Below, in pieces: positions 32,658-45,185 of a stretch of DNA of 64,000 bases. Position 1 is the first letter of the stretch; each line of letters begins with the position of its first letter. The notes under the pieces were generated by a model. That model was not told where the DNA came from. It was given only the letters and a program-made list of their open reading frames with translations, and searched no databases. The stretch is from contig NW_025335505.1 in the NCBI RefSeq assembly GCF_004798865.1, forward strand, positions 12,299,564 to 12,363,563, given 5' to 3'. Origin of the DNA: Varanus komodoensis. Taxonomy: Eukaryota; Chordata; Lepidosauria; Squamata; Varanidae. Position numbers and translations under genes: made by a program.

Positions 32658-35208
32658 CAAGGCAAGGCTCCCTGCAGATTTTACTTCACTAGCTGAATGG
32701 CTACAGGGGTGGTGCTCATCTCCACTTCTAAGACCATGAGCCAGCACTGTCCAAAGATGTTCCTGTAGTCATGTGGTGAGCATGATGTCACGGGGCACTG
32801 TTTCCTCTACTTGCATTACATCCTTTCAAATCGCTAGGTTGGCAAGAGCTGGGGACAAGGCAGTGCGGGTTCACCCCGTCACGCGGCTTTGAACTAAGAT
32901 TTACCAAAATTAGGTTGAGGGATAGAAAATAAACTAAGGAAAAAAACTGACTTGACTTTGAAATCAGGTTGTCTGTGTGACTGCAACCTTGAAGTGGAAA
33001 AAGGGAATTTCTGTTGCATATATTCCTGGAGTATATTTGGTAGTTCTAGAAATATTTTGCAGTCAACACCTGGGGAATGCAGTGTAGTAATGCAGTGCCA
33101 TTGATACTTTCTGCTTTAGGGTGTTAAATTGAACAAAAGATATTGGTGATGAGGAAACGTTCTTGAAGTTTAAAGAGACTTGGCTGGCTTTCTCTTTTCA
33201 CCTCCAAGTTGTATAAGAGATTCAGTAGAACTTAAATAAAATTGTCTGAATGGGAATTATGCCCTTTTAAATTCTAATTAGTGAATGAATTAACTAGTAT
33301 GAATTTTTATGAGTCACAATGAATTACAGGTATTAATTACTTGACGGTCTTAGTACAGTAAAAGCAGTGGTTATCCAAATGGGTCCTCAGCTGCCAAATC
33401 AAACTGAATGATGTTAAATAGTCTGATCAGGACTTCATTTTGCTTTCTGAAAGTGTCTCCCCCCCGCACCAAATCCGTTTCTTTTAATGAAGGGAAGTTG
33501 AAATAGGGCATAGTTAAGGCAAGAAGGGGATTCAGTCTAGACTTCTGGGTGGGCTGCAGAATAGGGAGAACTGCTCTTGGCAGGCTTTCAAATTCTGGTG
33601 CCTTGTGACTAGATTCTGAAGTTTTGAATTATACATATATCTCATGCATGCCTCATGTAGCATGGGTTTTCTTACTAGAATGCAAGCGTCAAGCACTCAA
33701 AGGAGAAGGACATCTATTGTATGCTAGCACTCTTTCACAGTATAAACCTTGACCTAATTTCTGTAAAGCATCTTCATGTTTCATCCTGTTGCTGCAGCAT
33801 CAGATGCCGCTACTGTTGTAGGCACAAGGCTCAAAAGGCACTTAAAAATGAATTGTTACTTTATTGTTGTTCACACCGTCGTAAAATAGTCTTAACTCAG
33901 ATATTGAATTTGGTTGTCAGTGTTTGTTTCAACAGGACACAGGATTGTGCTTGTTAATTTTACTGCCTGCTATGTAATTCTGCCCTGTGGTGTATTGAAA
34001 AGGCTGAAAATGTAAGGGTGCTAAGCTTCCCGGAAATAATTACTAGGTGCCCAAGGACAGGAAGGGGTTGGGTGGGTGGATTTCATTACCAATCGATTCC
34101 CTTCATCCTGTATAAACAGTGTGTCCCTTCTCCAAAGAAGACAAGGATCAACTCCTCAACTGTTACTCAGGTTCTGCAGTACATGGAATATCTTAACAGG
34201 AGAATATACTATAATTAGAGCACTTTTTAGGCATTATGCTACACGGCATGTGGGAGGGGACTGGGCGTTCCCCACTGGTCCATCCGCACTCTCCATAGCT
34301 AGAGCTCATTCTGTGGAGTCACATAAACTCTGCCAGTGACTCAGGGCTCAGCATCACAGGAGCAACCTGTGCACCTAATTATTGTATGGAATTTATTAAA
34401 TATCTCAAATTTCTGTCAGAATTTTGCAGAAAGAATAAGTCTGCAAAAATCGCAATAAGATCAACACTATAAAACAAATAAACCTGGCAGTACAGCATCA
34501 GAAATGCTATCAGGTATAGGAGGTAAAATCACACTGCATGGACTAGGATACTAAAGTGCAAATGTGTTAAAATATTTTAAAGGAATTAAAATGATTTTAA
34601 AGGCCTGACAACTTAGAACAGGCTCTCCTCTTCAGACCTCTTCTTCCTGTGGAAGTTGAGAGTGATGCCAGTGGGAGCTGTCCTGATCCCTTCTTCCACG
34701 GAACTAATATTGCATGGTGGGTCTCTGTACAGCTTAGGGTGGTCCTGAATAATCCCCCCCCCACTCTTTTCACAGAGTTTTGCTGAACAGAGACAAAGTG
34801 TTTGTTAACCACTTTCTAGCCTTAGCACTTGCTATTCTGCACTCCAGTGGTCATTTGTCAGAAGGCATTTTATTGATAAATTAGTAAGATAAAATTAAAT
34901 TCAACGTCACAGAAGCAGGGAGACAATAGTGGAACAGAATGTTCTCCCTCTCTTCTTTCTCTGCAGTCTTCCACCAGAAAGTCCACCAGAAAGTTGACTC
35001 TGGAGAATTTACAAGCCCTCTAGGCCAGATGTTGAGGATGCATGCGGGGACTGCAGCTGGGAAGGGGCATGAGCCCCCCCTGCCCCCAGCTCTGTTGATG
35101 GAAGCCGCTCAGTTGGCAGAATTGACATGCTTGGATGCTATCCATAAAATAACTGAATGCTATATTCAGCTTTTCCATTGCAAAAAGGAGTTGCTCAAAG
35201 GGGCTTAG

Positions 35209-35211
<3 letters not shown>

Positions 35212-35252
<41 letters not shown>
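35212..35252. repeat. (AC)n microsatellite
   Basis: About twenty uninterrupted AC units. Confidence 0.97.
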
Positions 35253-35254
<2 letters not shown>

Positions 35255-35429
35255 TAACAATCCTTATTAAAATGCAGTTACCAAATTAAAAGCGGCAGCA
35301 AGGCAAAACCACAAAAGAAGGCAAGCTTAAAAATCAATAAATTAAATCAGACCGCAGACTCAAACATCAGTATAACAAGAAATATCCTCATTTAGTAAAT
35401 GAACACTAATAGAAAGGAATATTATCTAA

Positions 35430-35558
35430 CCCAGCCTTCTCATCCCAGTGCCTCCAGATTACCACTCTCATAACTCCCAGCCGGCATTAACATGGAAATG
35501 CCGTTATGGGAGTTGCACTCAAACACTTCTGGAGGGTGTCAAGTTGGGGAAGGCTGAA
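35430..35558. repeat. Palindromic hAT-like MITE
   Basis: The left part 'cccagtgcctccagatta' and 'ataactcccagccggc' pairs with the right part 'gttatgggagttgcactc' and 'cttctggagggtgtcaag'. The arms are well preserved at about 127 bp overall, the expected fold-back structure of this family. Confidence 0.65.
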
Positions 35559-38500
35559 GTAACTGCTGAAGAAAGTAATTTCTTCTCCCTTGCATATTGA
35601 TACCAGCCATGCCTCTGAAGATGATGGCATTCACAAGAGGTCCTTCAATTAGTCTGGTCTGTCTGAAGTTATGAAGGTAAAAACTGTTGTTTTCTCTGCT
35701 TCAGCACTATGGATAGCCCAAGGAGACATTTGAATAATCTAAACAGGAGCCAGGTGGCACAGGAAGCAAGTAAGTCCTCGACCTGCAAAGCATCTTATCT
35801 ACTTCCCAGAAGGAGCAATACCTTCTTCTGGTACGGGTTAAGCTGTCCCTGTCAGACCACCTGTCCTCACTGGCCTGCAGACCAGCTGGATGGCCCTGCA
35901 GACCAGCTGGCTGGCCCTGCTGGATTGCCTTTGTGTATCCAGCCTGCCAGCCTGATATCCCCATGCTAGTTTTACTGCAGAGTCCAAAGTGTAAAGGTGA
36001 AAAGGTGGTGGCCATGTGCCTGTGCTAATTTGTGATACATGCTGCTGTAAGTGCACACTCCAACCCAGGAATGGGGGACCAGGCAAGACTGCATGGAAAG
36101 CATTTTTGTGGCATTTTTATATGACAACTATAATGTATAGGCCTATCCAGAATTATGTTGTGTGGCTGCTAAGGTTACCACTTCAGTACATTCATACACT
36201 GGATAAAATATAGCAGATAGCATCTACTGAGCAAAACGTTAATTGTTTCTGCTACAGTTCCAGCTGCCAAAAGATGAAAAATTAAAGTTGGTCACAGAAC
36301 AACAGGCTGCTGGGAGCAGTGCTGCGTCTTCCCCTTTGAAACATTGTTGAATAAACACTGGAGTTACACGGCTGCAAAATACTACTACTGCTACTAATAA
36401 ATAAATAATCCTAAAAATGACAACCCAACAAGCATGTCAAGCTGTGTTCTAAGACAGATACATGTGATATCGCTCTAATAAATAAGAAACCTAGAGCTGA
36501 AGATATAGAATCCATTCTGCAACTGGGGGTGGGGGGGGTGTTCACTGGTCATGCAAAAAGCCTCTTGATTAGGTACAAAGTCGCATAGAACTTAAATTTT
36601 AATTGGGAGTAAGTTACCAACACAACAAAACTGAGTGTGGCAAATACTTTTCAAGGTGTCTCTTTCCTCAACCCTGCTGTCTTTCTGTTTCTGACACCAT
36701 CCTCCCTTGCTTGCATGGTTTTTGAGTGGCCTTTTGAGTCAGAGGAGCATCTCTGTGTTTAAACAGGAATATATGTACTGAGTTTCTGCTCTTTTTCTGA
36801 CTTGTTATGTTAGAGTCAGCAGATAATGGTTGAAATGGACTATGCACAGCCTTTCCCACTATGCTGGAACATATCTTGTTGCATATTGGAGGCAATTTGT
36901 TACTGAGAAAATGTGGCAAATAGAAAATGGCAAGTCTGATTAAACACATTTCTTGGCAGCAAGTTCCTTTTTAGTTTTAGTGAGTGAAAAAGTACTGAGT
37001 GAATCATATTAGCAATCGGCTTTTAGACTGTCATGTACATTTCCAGCTAATTTTCTCAAGTTGTGAAAATTGGTGCATGGAATATTGTAATATGCTCGGA
37101 GGCTGTATGAACAGCTTATGTAAATACCTTTTATGCATTTGGATGGAATCTCAAGCTCAGCTGATACCCCTTTGAACAAATCAGGACTTCCTGATTGTTT
37201 CAGGTAAACTTTGCATTCTGTACACATTTTGTAAAAGTGTATTGTTTTGGGTTCTTCTTCCCCCCCAATATACAACAAAACCTAGTTCACACATTCTTTT
37301 GAATGCTGATTTCCTTCTTCAGTGCTCATGCGTATGTAGACCAAACTACATTACTCACCATGCCAAGAGAGAGGTATTGGCAGACCCAATATAACTTCAG
37401 GGTTTGCAGAGTCCCCAAAAAATTACAAAAAGGGAAGAATCCAAAACCAGCCCCCTAAGAACCCAATGGCACAGGGAGTTAAGAGAACGAGTAAGGAACG
37501 ACAAGAGACAGGGCAGTTTCAAGCATTATAGAAACCCACCTTGTGAATAAACCATGACTGAGAATCTATTTTAATGTGTTATCTCATGCAAAAGTTAAAA
37601 AACAACCCATGGAATGCACAGTAGACAATCCAGTGCACTATGAGTTGTTGTTCTTCTTCCCCTCAGTCCTCCAGATAGTATCCCAGGGAAGCTAAAGCCA
37701 CCTCTCCCCACCATGATTGCAAGAAATTTAGTGTTTGTTTCCACTTTTCTCCTTTTCCTCTGGAAATTGAGGACAGTAATGTTTAAATTAACAGACCCTC
37801 AAAAGTGCTCAGGCAGCTAGAACAGATAGTTGGGACAGGAAATTGTACATATGACATCTGTATAGTCCTGCCTAAAACCTTGTTTTCAGAGAAACCCCTT
37901 ATCTAGCAGGAAGTGAACTTTTCCACCACCTGAGTACCTATAATCTCAGGAAAGGGTGGAAAAGTTGCAGGCATTAGGATCTATGAGGAGACACTGAAAA
38001 CCCCGAGAATCTTGCTGTGAAAGGGGAACAAAAAGGGCTCCTATTCACTTTCACAAGAAAGATCATTACTTCGCTTTGCATTGACAGTTCTCCCTTTCAC
38101 AGCTGTGATGCCAAAGCCAAGTGGAACCCCCCAACACACGTATCATTTGGAGCTTCTCTGGGAAATATCTGGAGTTGGCTACTCTTCCCATTTTCACACC
38201 TTTGGAGTTGGGCATTTCTGCAGTTGCACACATCTGGCTAAGTTAACAATACAATAATAATGAAAAATGCAACACAATTTGCACATGTTTGGGATACCCC
38301 CCCCCCCAAAAAAAAAGTGGTCAAAGAGTGATAGCCCTGTCAGTGTGCCACATGGGCTTCTTGGAGGTCCTATCAATAATGGTGCCATAGGAGAGGTCAT
38401 CAAGAGCTGCAACATATTTCTTGCTCCTCTTACTGAGCAGCTCATTCATCACTTCCTGTAACAGATGTTGGATATGGTGGCTTGTATTTGGATGAAATTA

Positions 38501-39403
38501 GATCCCATCATAGGTTGAACAACCATGGAATACCTTATGGGTCCTCAGAATGGCTTGCTGGAAAAAAAAAACAGTCACCCTACAGGAAGCAGTCTGGCTT
38601 CAGATGACACAACAGCCTATTGTGCCTTGTTACCCATGATGAGTTCTCATGTCGAGGTCAAAGATTTTTTTTAAAGGAGTAGGCAGATAGATAGGGTGGA
38701 AAAGTAGTGTCCTCATTCACACCGAGAAGCTATTTTAATACATTATCACAGGCAAAAGTTAAAGATCCCTATGAACATATGCTTGTCTGTTCTGCACCCG
38801 AGGGGAGAAAAAGATGGAGGGTGGGAGGGAGGCTAAACATTGAGGGGGGAGGAATCCTACACCCCAGCTACTGAGGACGGCTCATGCTCACTGGAATAGG
38901 ATGCTGACTGAATGTTGGGAGTGGCTAGAACTCTGAGCAGGAGCATGCTACTCTGCAACATTTTGTTACAGGGCCCCCAACTTACTGAAAAATAATTTTG
39001 ACACCGTATCACTGGAACACAAACTATTGCTTGGCTGTATAAAAGGCCATTCTAATGAACTTTAGATATTGACTTCATGACATTTTTCTTACGGATAAAG
39101 CAGCATTTTGTAGAAGTGGAAAGCGTTGTCTTGACAACCAAACTCCAGCTAAGAATAGAAACTGAAATTGAAAGCCCAAATTTGCCATAATTTCATGTGA
39201 GTTTGTTCAGTCTTGCTTTTGAATCTTACTGCTGATTTAAAGGGTGAGATTTGATTTCAAAGGTAGCAGTTAAGAACACTTGGTGTTTCTCAGCTAATCT
39301 GGCTGAGGCATTTGACAATCTGACAAAGTTCTATAGGTAGGTGTAACTGGGAAAAAAGATCACCAGCCTAGCCTAGGGAGAGAGACACATTATCCAGCTT
39401 TGT
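35559..39403. other. No gene; a shared short repeat at two places
   Basis: 37545-37610 and 38722-38785 share 'gagaa.ctattttaat....ttat' and 'gcaaaagttaaa', so an unnamed interspersed repeat is present twice. There is also a C-run and A-run at 38298-38319. Several 60-100 codon ORFs have no domains. Confidence 0.4.
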
Positions 39404-40678
39404 TTGCGTTTCCTAAGTTGGGTGCTTGGGACAAGTCTCTTGGTGTATCAGGAGATACAATGCTGGGCCCTGCTGCCCATTGTTCTTTCCACCTCATTGG
39501 CAGTGTTGAAGACTTCAGGGATGTTTGGCTCTTGCCTCTTGGGCTTTTGGCTCTTGCCTCTTGGCAGAGCAGCAGAGGGCAACGCGACAAGGGCGTCGTC
39601 CCTTGTCTGCGGACCTTGTCTGTGGCCTGGGCTGCCCGGGGACTCCCTTCCCTGGGAGGCTGAGCGTTTTGTTTTTTGTTTTATTGCTTTGTTTTTCTTT
39701 CTTTGTTTTTGTTTTCTTTTGCTTTGTGCTTTGCTTTCTTTTTCCTCCAATTTAAATTTTATTTTATCCTTGTGCGTGTGTGAGAGGCAGGGTTACACTT
39801 GCCCTCGGTGCAAGCTAGTGGTCCTGCTAGAGGAGGAGTTGAGGTGCCTGAGGGCTGAGAGAGCTCTCCAGGCCCCCCGGGAGCAGCCCCCCTCTGAACA
39901 CAGGGTTGAGGGAGAGGCCACAGGAGGAGCAGCTGGGGAGACATGGAGGAAGCTCACCCACAGGAGGAGGAGGCCAGCACAGCCTCCTCCTCCTCCTGGC
40001 ACCAATCTGGAGCTGGGAAACAGGTTCTCTCCACTTGGGCAGGCTGGGGCTGATGAGGCGTCAGGGGACCAGCAGGACCCCCAGCCCGGGGCGACAAACA
40101 GCAAGGGGGCCACTGCAGGAGAGGCGAGGGCCAGGGCACAACCGCCCATCACCACCGGGAAGACACGGTGGTGGGTGGTTGTTGTTGGGGACTCCCTGCT
40201 GAGGGGCACTGAGGTGGCGGTGTGCCACCCCAGCCTGGAGACAAGGGAGGTTTGCTGCCTGCTGGGCGCATGTATCCGGCATGTGCAGGACAGAGTGGCG
40301 CGTCTTGTTCGCTTCGGGGGTCACCAGCCGCTCCTGGTGATCCATGTGGGCACAAACAACGTGGCCAGGCAGGGTGTGGTCGGGATCACCAGGGACTTCG
40401 AGGCCTTGGGGAAGAAATTCAGGGAGCTAATGGCCCAAGTGGCCTTCTTGTCAATCTTACTGGTCCGGGGATTTGGGCCAGGAAGGGACAGGAGGGTCTC
40501 CGAGGTGAACAAATGGCTTAGGGTGTGGTGCCAGAAGGAATGCTTTGGGTCCCTTGACAACGGCACTCGGTTTCTTGCCAATTGACTTCTGGCAAGGGAT
40601 GGGTTACACCTCAGAAGGATGGCAAAAAGGTCCTCTGGAGATGCTCTAGTGAGCTTCATCCAGAAGGCTTTAAACTGA
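39404..40678 (+). pseudogene. CR1 ORF1 with CxxC motif and SGNH esterase domain
   Basis: The open frame runs 39404-40585 (393 codons). Its first ~120 codons include a very hydrophobic stretch coded by a T-rich tract, so the true start is uncertain. G-Y-T-C-P-R-C-K at 39791-39814 is the conserved CxxC motif, followed by a Leu/Glu-rich helical segment (L-L-E-E-E-L-R-C-L) and an RR/Pro-rich linker. The esterase has block I G-D-S-L-L (Ser codon 40193-40195) and block III H-V-G-T-N-N (Asn 40355-40357). A TGA at 40583 cuts the frame just before block V D-G-L-H-L (His 40607-40609). The same frame then runs open to a natural-looking stop at 40676-40678. ORF1 proteins bind RNA; the esterase role in CR1 elements is unclear. 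Confidence 0.85.
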
Positions 40679-40887
40679 GCCTGGGGGGGCGGGTTCAGGC
40701 CGCCCAGAAACGTGTCTGCACTGGACAAGTGTGGGGAGAGGATCAGGGCTCTGGGAGCAGGGTTTTAGAGGTACTGCAGGGACTGACAGGACTCCTACAG
40801 AGAGGGGCCAGGTATCAGGGAGGATGGGAGGAAGGAGGAGGCTGGGAACTCAAAGGAAAGGAAGCGGTGGGAAGGAGCTGAGGTGCA

Positions 40888-43638
40888 TGTACACCAATGC
40901 TAGGAGCATGGGTAATAAGCAGGAAGAGCTTGAAGCTCTCCTGGGAACAGGAGGGTATGACCTGGTGGGAATCACAGAAACTTGTTGGGATGAAAGGCAA
41001 GTCTGGAATGTGAACATAGAGAGGCATCACCTTTTTAGAAAGGACAGGAAGGGAAAGAGGGGTGGGGGCGTGGCTTTATACATCAGGGAAGGGATAGGAT
41101 GCAATGAGACAGAACGCAGCACAGATGGGGATTCGGTAGAGGCAGTCTGGGTGAAACTTAGGGGTTTTGACAGGGAAAGAGACCTGACAGTGGGGGTATG
41201 TTATCGCCCTCCAGGTCAACTTGAGACCCTGGATGATGGCCTGACAGACCAGATTCTAAGGATATCTCGGGGGAGAGACACAGTAATTATGGGAGATTTC
41301 AGTCTCCTGGATATTAGTTGGGAGACTCACTCGGCAGTGACAGCCAGGTCACGTCTCTTCCTACAAGCTACAGAGGGAGGGTTTTTCACACAGAGGGTCC
41401 AAGAGGCAACGGGGGGGAAACATCCTTGACTTGGTCTTGACCAATAGAGAGGAGCTGATAGATGACGCACAGATTAGGGGAGCTCTGGATGCGAGTGATC
41501 ACTTCATCCTTTGCTTTCAGATCAGGGGACTGGGGATGTGCAGCAGGTCGAGCACTAGAAGCTGGGACTTCAAGAGGGCCAGCTTTGGCCAACTGAAGGC
41601 CAGACTGGGGAAAGTCTCCTGGGATAGGTTACTGGAAGGTAAGCGAGTTGAGGAGGGGTGGATGGCATTCAAAAGGGAGGTTTTGGAGGTGCAAGCCTTG
41701 ACCATACCTCTAGTTAGTAAGGTGGAGAGACGGAGGTAAGGAGGAGGAGGAGGAGAGCGCCGCCATGTATGCGAAAGGAGGTGGTTAGAGGGATTAGATG
41801 AAAGAGGAACCTCCGTAGGAAATGGGTACGGGGGCAAATTGACAAAAGGGTATACTAGGAGGAGGAGGCCCGTTGCAGAAGGATTCTTCACAAGGCTAAG
41901 GCTGATTATGAGCTGAGACTTGCCAAGAATATCAAGAGCAACATTCTTTCAGCATGTAAATAGGAAGGGGAAGGGGAGACAAGTGGTGGGACCACTAAAT
42001 AAGGAGGAAGGAGATCCAGTGACTGACATGAGGGAACAGGCACAGATGCTAAATCACTATTTTGCCTCTGTGTTCCCCCCAACACAGGATAGGGGAGTTC
42101 CGCATAGGAGATTAGATGAGGCCAGGGACTTAGGGGCACAGATTAGAGTCACCCCCCCTAGAAGTCAGGGGGGCTCCTCAGGGCACTGGACATTACAAAG
42201 GCACCAGGCCCTGACGGATTACACCCAAGAGTACTTAGAGAGTCGGCAGGGGTTCTCTCACACCAGCTGGCCTCCATTTTTGAGGCCTCGTGAAGAACAG
42301 GTGAAGTTCCAGAGGACAGGAGGGTGGCATCAGTGGTCCCAATTTTCAAAAAGGGTGTTAGAAGGCACATGGGGAATTACAGACCTGTTAGCCTTACATT
42401 CATTGTGGGAAAAACAATGGAAAGGCTCATAATAGAGAGAGATCTAGTGACGCTAGACAGGGAAGGGAGGCTGACAGCCACACAACACGGCTTCCACAAA
42501 AACAGGTCCTGCCAGACAAACCTTGTGGAATTCTATGACAAGGTTTTGAGATGGCTAGATGGAGGGGATGCAGTGGATGTGGTATACCTGGATTTCAGCA
42601 AGGCCTTTGACAAAGTGCCCCGTAATATCCTGGTGGAGAAACTGAGGAGTTTTGGCATACACCAAAGCACTATCTGGTGGATTAGGGCATGGTTGACTGA
42701 CCGAAAGCAGAGGGTAGGTATTAGTGGGGAATCATTGGGATGGTGGCCAGTGACAAGTGGGGTCCCCCAGGGCTCTGTCCTGGGGCCGATCCTGTTTAAT
42801 CTTTTCATAAATGACATGGAAGAAGGGGTGAACAGTCTGCTGATCAAATTCGCAGACGATACTAAAACTGGAGCAGTGGCCACAACTGAGGAGCAGGTAC
42901 TCCAGATCCAAAAGGATCTGGACAGACTATGGAAGTGGGCAGGAGACAACAGGATGGCGTTCAGTGTGGATAAGTGCAAGGCCTTGCACTTGGGGCATAG
43001 GAATAGGTGTCATAAGTACAGGTTAGGTGACAAATGGCTGAAAAGCAGCACTTGTGAAAGGGATCTTGGGGTACTGGTTGACTGCAGGCTAAACATGAGT
43101 CAGCAGTGTGATGTGGTGGTCAAGAGGGTGAACGCATAGCCAGAAGTGTGGCTTCTAGATCAAGAGAGGTATTACTACCCCTCTATATGGCTCTGGGGCA
43201 CCTGCAACTGGAGTATTGTGCTCAGTTTTGGGCCCTTCATTACAGAAAGGATATAGCCAGGTTAGAGTCAGTGCAGCGTAGGGCCACAAGGTTGGTGGCT
43301 GATTTGCAGGGGATGGGGTATGAGGCGAGACTGAGGGAACTGGGTCTCTTCAGCCTGAAGAAGAGTAGACTCAGAGGGGATATGTTGGCGACATACAGGT
43401 ATGTGAGGGGATGTCACACGGAGATGGGTAGAGACCTGTTCTCCCCTGCAGAGGGAGGCAGGATGCGCTCCAACGGAGTAAAGCTCAGGGAACTAAGGTT
43501 CCATTTAGATGCCAGGAAACACTTCCTGACTGTCAGGACCCCGAGGGTATGGAATGAGCTTCCACAAGAGGTTGTTGAGGCCCCATCGGTGAGGGTGTTC
43601 AAGATAGGCTGGACATGCACATGGAGAGCATGTTGTGA
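40888..43638 (+). pseudogene. CR1 ORF2: endonuclease and reverse transcriptase, multiply broken
   Basis: ORF2 would nick the target and reverse-transcribe the element RNA. The endonuclease shows N-A-R-S-M-G-N-K, G-I-T-E-T-C-W-D-E, the G-D-F block at about 41290 and a D-x-S-D-H-like A-S-D-H near 41490. RT motifs are A (Y-L-D-F-S-K-A-F-D-K-V), B (G-V-P-Q-G-S-V-L-G-P-I-L-F-N) and C F-A-D-D at 42849-42860. The C-terminus has L-E-Y-C-A-Q-F-W-A and R-D-L-F-S-P-A. Breaks lie at the G-run near 41413, TGA 41799-41801, near 41900, near 42160 (C-run), near 42290, at 43137 and near 43605. The RT block itself stays open for 271 codons. Confidence 0.9.
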
Positions 43639-43717
43639 GCGGAGCCGGCTGGAGCTGGGGGTCAGATTAGATGGCCCGGGATACCGCTTCTGACTCGCTC
43701 TTTTTCTATGTTTCTAT

Positions 43718-45185
43718 GTTTGTTCTGGGGGACTTTTGTGTTCACACTGAAGCCTCCCTGTCAGAATTGGATCAGAGAGGCCTCATGCATTTAGCCAGGT
43801 ACACCTTGGCCTTTTCCCTGTCCCCACAATCCTGCTTGACAGAGTTCAGGCTATCTATGTATGGACAACTATGTGGTTGCATTTAGCATAAGCAGCACTG
43901 TAGACTTAGTAGCAGTGTGGACTTTCATGATGGGAGGCCTGTTTGATGACCTGTCCCAGAATATAGATGTGTCATTGTGATGTCCTCACAGCTTTTGGTG
44001 CCTTACAAGCTGGCTGGCCTTTTGAAGCTTGGTCAACCCTTGGAATGGGGAGATGGCCACTCATATCTGTTTTGACTTTGATGCGACCGTCAGGACAGTA
44101 ACACTTAGAGTACATGTACCTCCTGCACATCCAGTTAGATAGATGAGTTTTGACTCGTGCAGGAGAGGAAAATGGATAGGATTTTTATAAAGAAGGCCAA
44201 CTACATTTGAACTCAACCCATGTCCTTCCTGGGTATTCAGCCAGAAGAGGAGTGGCTATAAGTGTGTAGGTGGAATGTTAAATGCCTCATTGTGGAATGG
44301 TGTAGTCTCTGCATGTTTGAAACAGGTTGTCGTGATACCATTATTGGAAACAAAATATCTTCCATTGTTTTGATGAATTTCTGGCCAGTCCCCAGTGTCC
44401 CATTCTCAAGTGACGTGCCTGAGTCTATGGTGGCTTCTCCACGCCAGATTTTATTGGATGAAAGGATTATTTTGAACTATTTTAGTCTGGCTTTAAGCCT
44501 AGTTTTAGTGGATGGCCTGGGGATCTGAACTGGAACAAGTAATTGTACCCATTGCTGGAGGAAGTGGATACCATCAAGGTGACACATGCTTTTGCTACAT
44601 CATTTCTGGTTTACTGTGGTGTGTTCTTCATACGGCTCCTTTTGAAGAGTATTCAGAAACTTTAATTCAAATACAATTGCACAGTTTTTAAAAGGGCTAT
44701 GTACAAGGAGTGACTCCCTTGTTGCAATAGCTTTACTGGCCTCCTGTTTTCTTCTGGGTATAATTCAAAGTACTGGTGCTTACCTGGAAAGCCCCAGATA
44801 TTTGAAAGGACTACCCACTGCCCTACCAGCCTGTCTGCTTAATAGGATCATAGTCCTTCTTGTATGTCCCAATCATCCAGAAGATGTGTTAGTTGGAACT
44901 ATGAAGTAATGTGTTTTCAGTTGCTGTGCCTGGCCTTTGGAACATTTTTCCAAGGCAGAACTATCTCACTTCTTCACTAATGATCTTTCAGAACTATTAT
45001 TTTATTTTTTTCTGCGTTTTAAATACTTTACTCATTTTGACTGCGGTTATGGTTTTATCATAAGCTGCTGTTTTATGTTTTAATTCTTAGGTTTTAAGTT
45101 GTACAACTGTTTTAAATTGTTAATTGGATTACTTTTTTCTTGTTTAGCTGCCTTGAGGAAAGAAAGAAGTAAAATAACTGGGTAT
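43718..45185 (+). repeat. L2-type LINE, internally deleted and degraded
   Basis: It starts at the 3' border of CR1 copy B with L-G-D-F-C-V-H-T-E-A-S-L-S-E-L-D, an endonuclease G-D-F-N-x-H-x-E block. It later shows L-L-K-S-I-Q-K-L-N-S-N-T-I-A-Q-F-L and P-R-Y-L-K-G-L-P, the C-terminal L2 pattern, in more than one frame. The reverse transcriptase between them is missing. A T-rich 3' UTR with 'agctgccttgaggaaaga' ends near 45185. It is older than CR1. I could not find its 5' continuation upstream of the CR1 element, so insertion of CR1 into it is possible but unproven. Confidence 0.65.

Larger units (their letters stand above)
31271..35211. other. No confident gene; microsatellites and a hairpin
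   Basis: Contains a (CAG)7-type run, a (GATGG)7 run and a 12-bp perfect hairpin (each listed separately). The ORF at 34939-35208 (89 codons) follows a strong acceptor-like 'cctctcttctttctctgcag' ending at 34967 but has no recognisable domain or donor. Confidence 0.4.
39404..43717 (+). mobile_element. CR1 LINE copy B, nearly full length, broken
   Basis: An autonomous-type non-LTR retrotransposon of about 4.3 kb. In order it has a GC-rich 5' region (about 39450-39660), a T-rich tract (39669-39770), ORF1 with a CxxC motif and SGNH esterase (to 40678), ORF2 with an AP-like endonuclease (from about 40885), a reverse transcriptase (42324-43139), a C-terminal segment ending at 43638, and a 3' UTR with the repeat ttctatgtttctatg (43703-43717). 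The 5' boundary is approximate. ORF1 has one premature stop and ORF2 at least six frame breaks, so it is not active. It aligns with copy A from about 41178 onward, same orientation, roughly 4% apart in the part counted. Confidence 0.93.

Noticed and set aside
34939-35208. 89-codon ORF behind the strong acceptor-like site ending at 34967
   Set aside because: No donor, no known domain, and the frame that would fit the first exon's phase stops after about ten codons.
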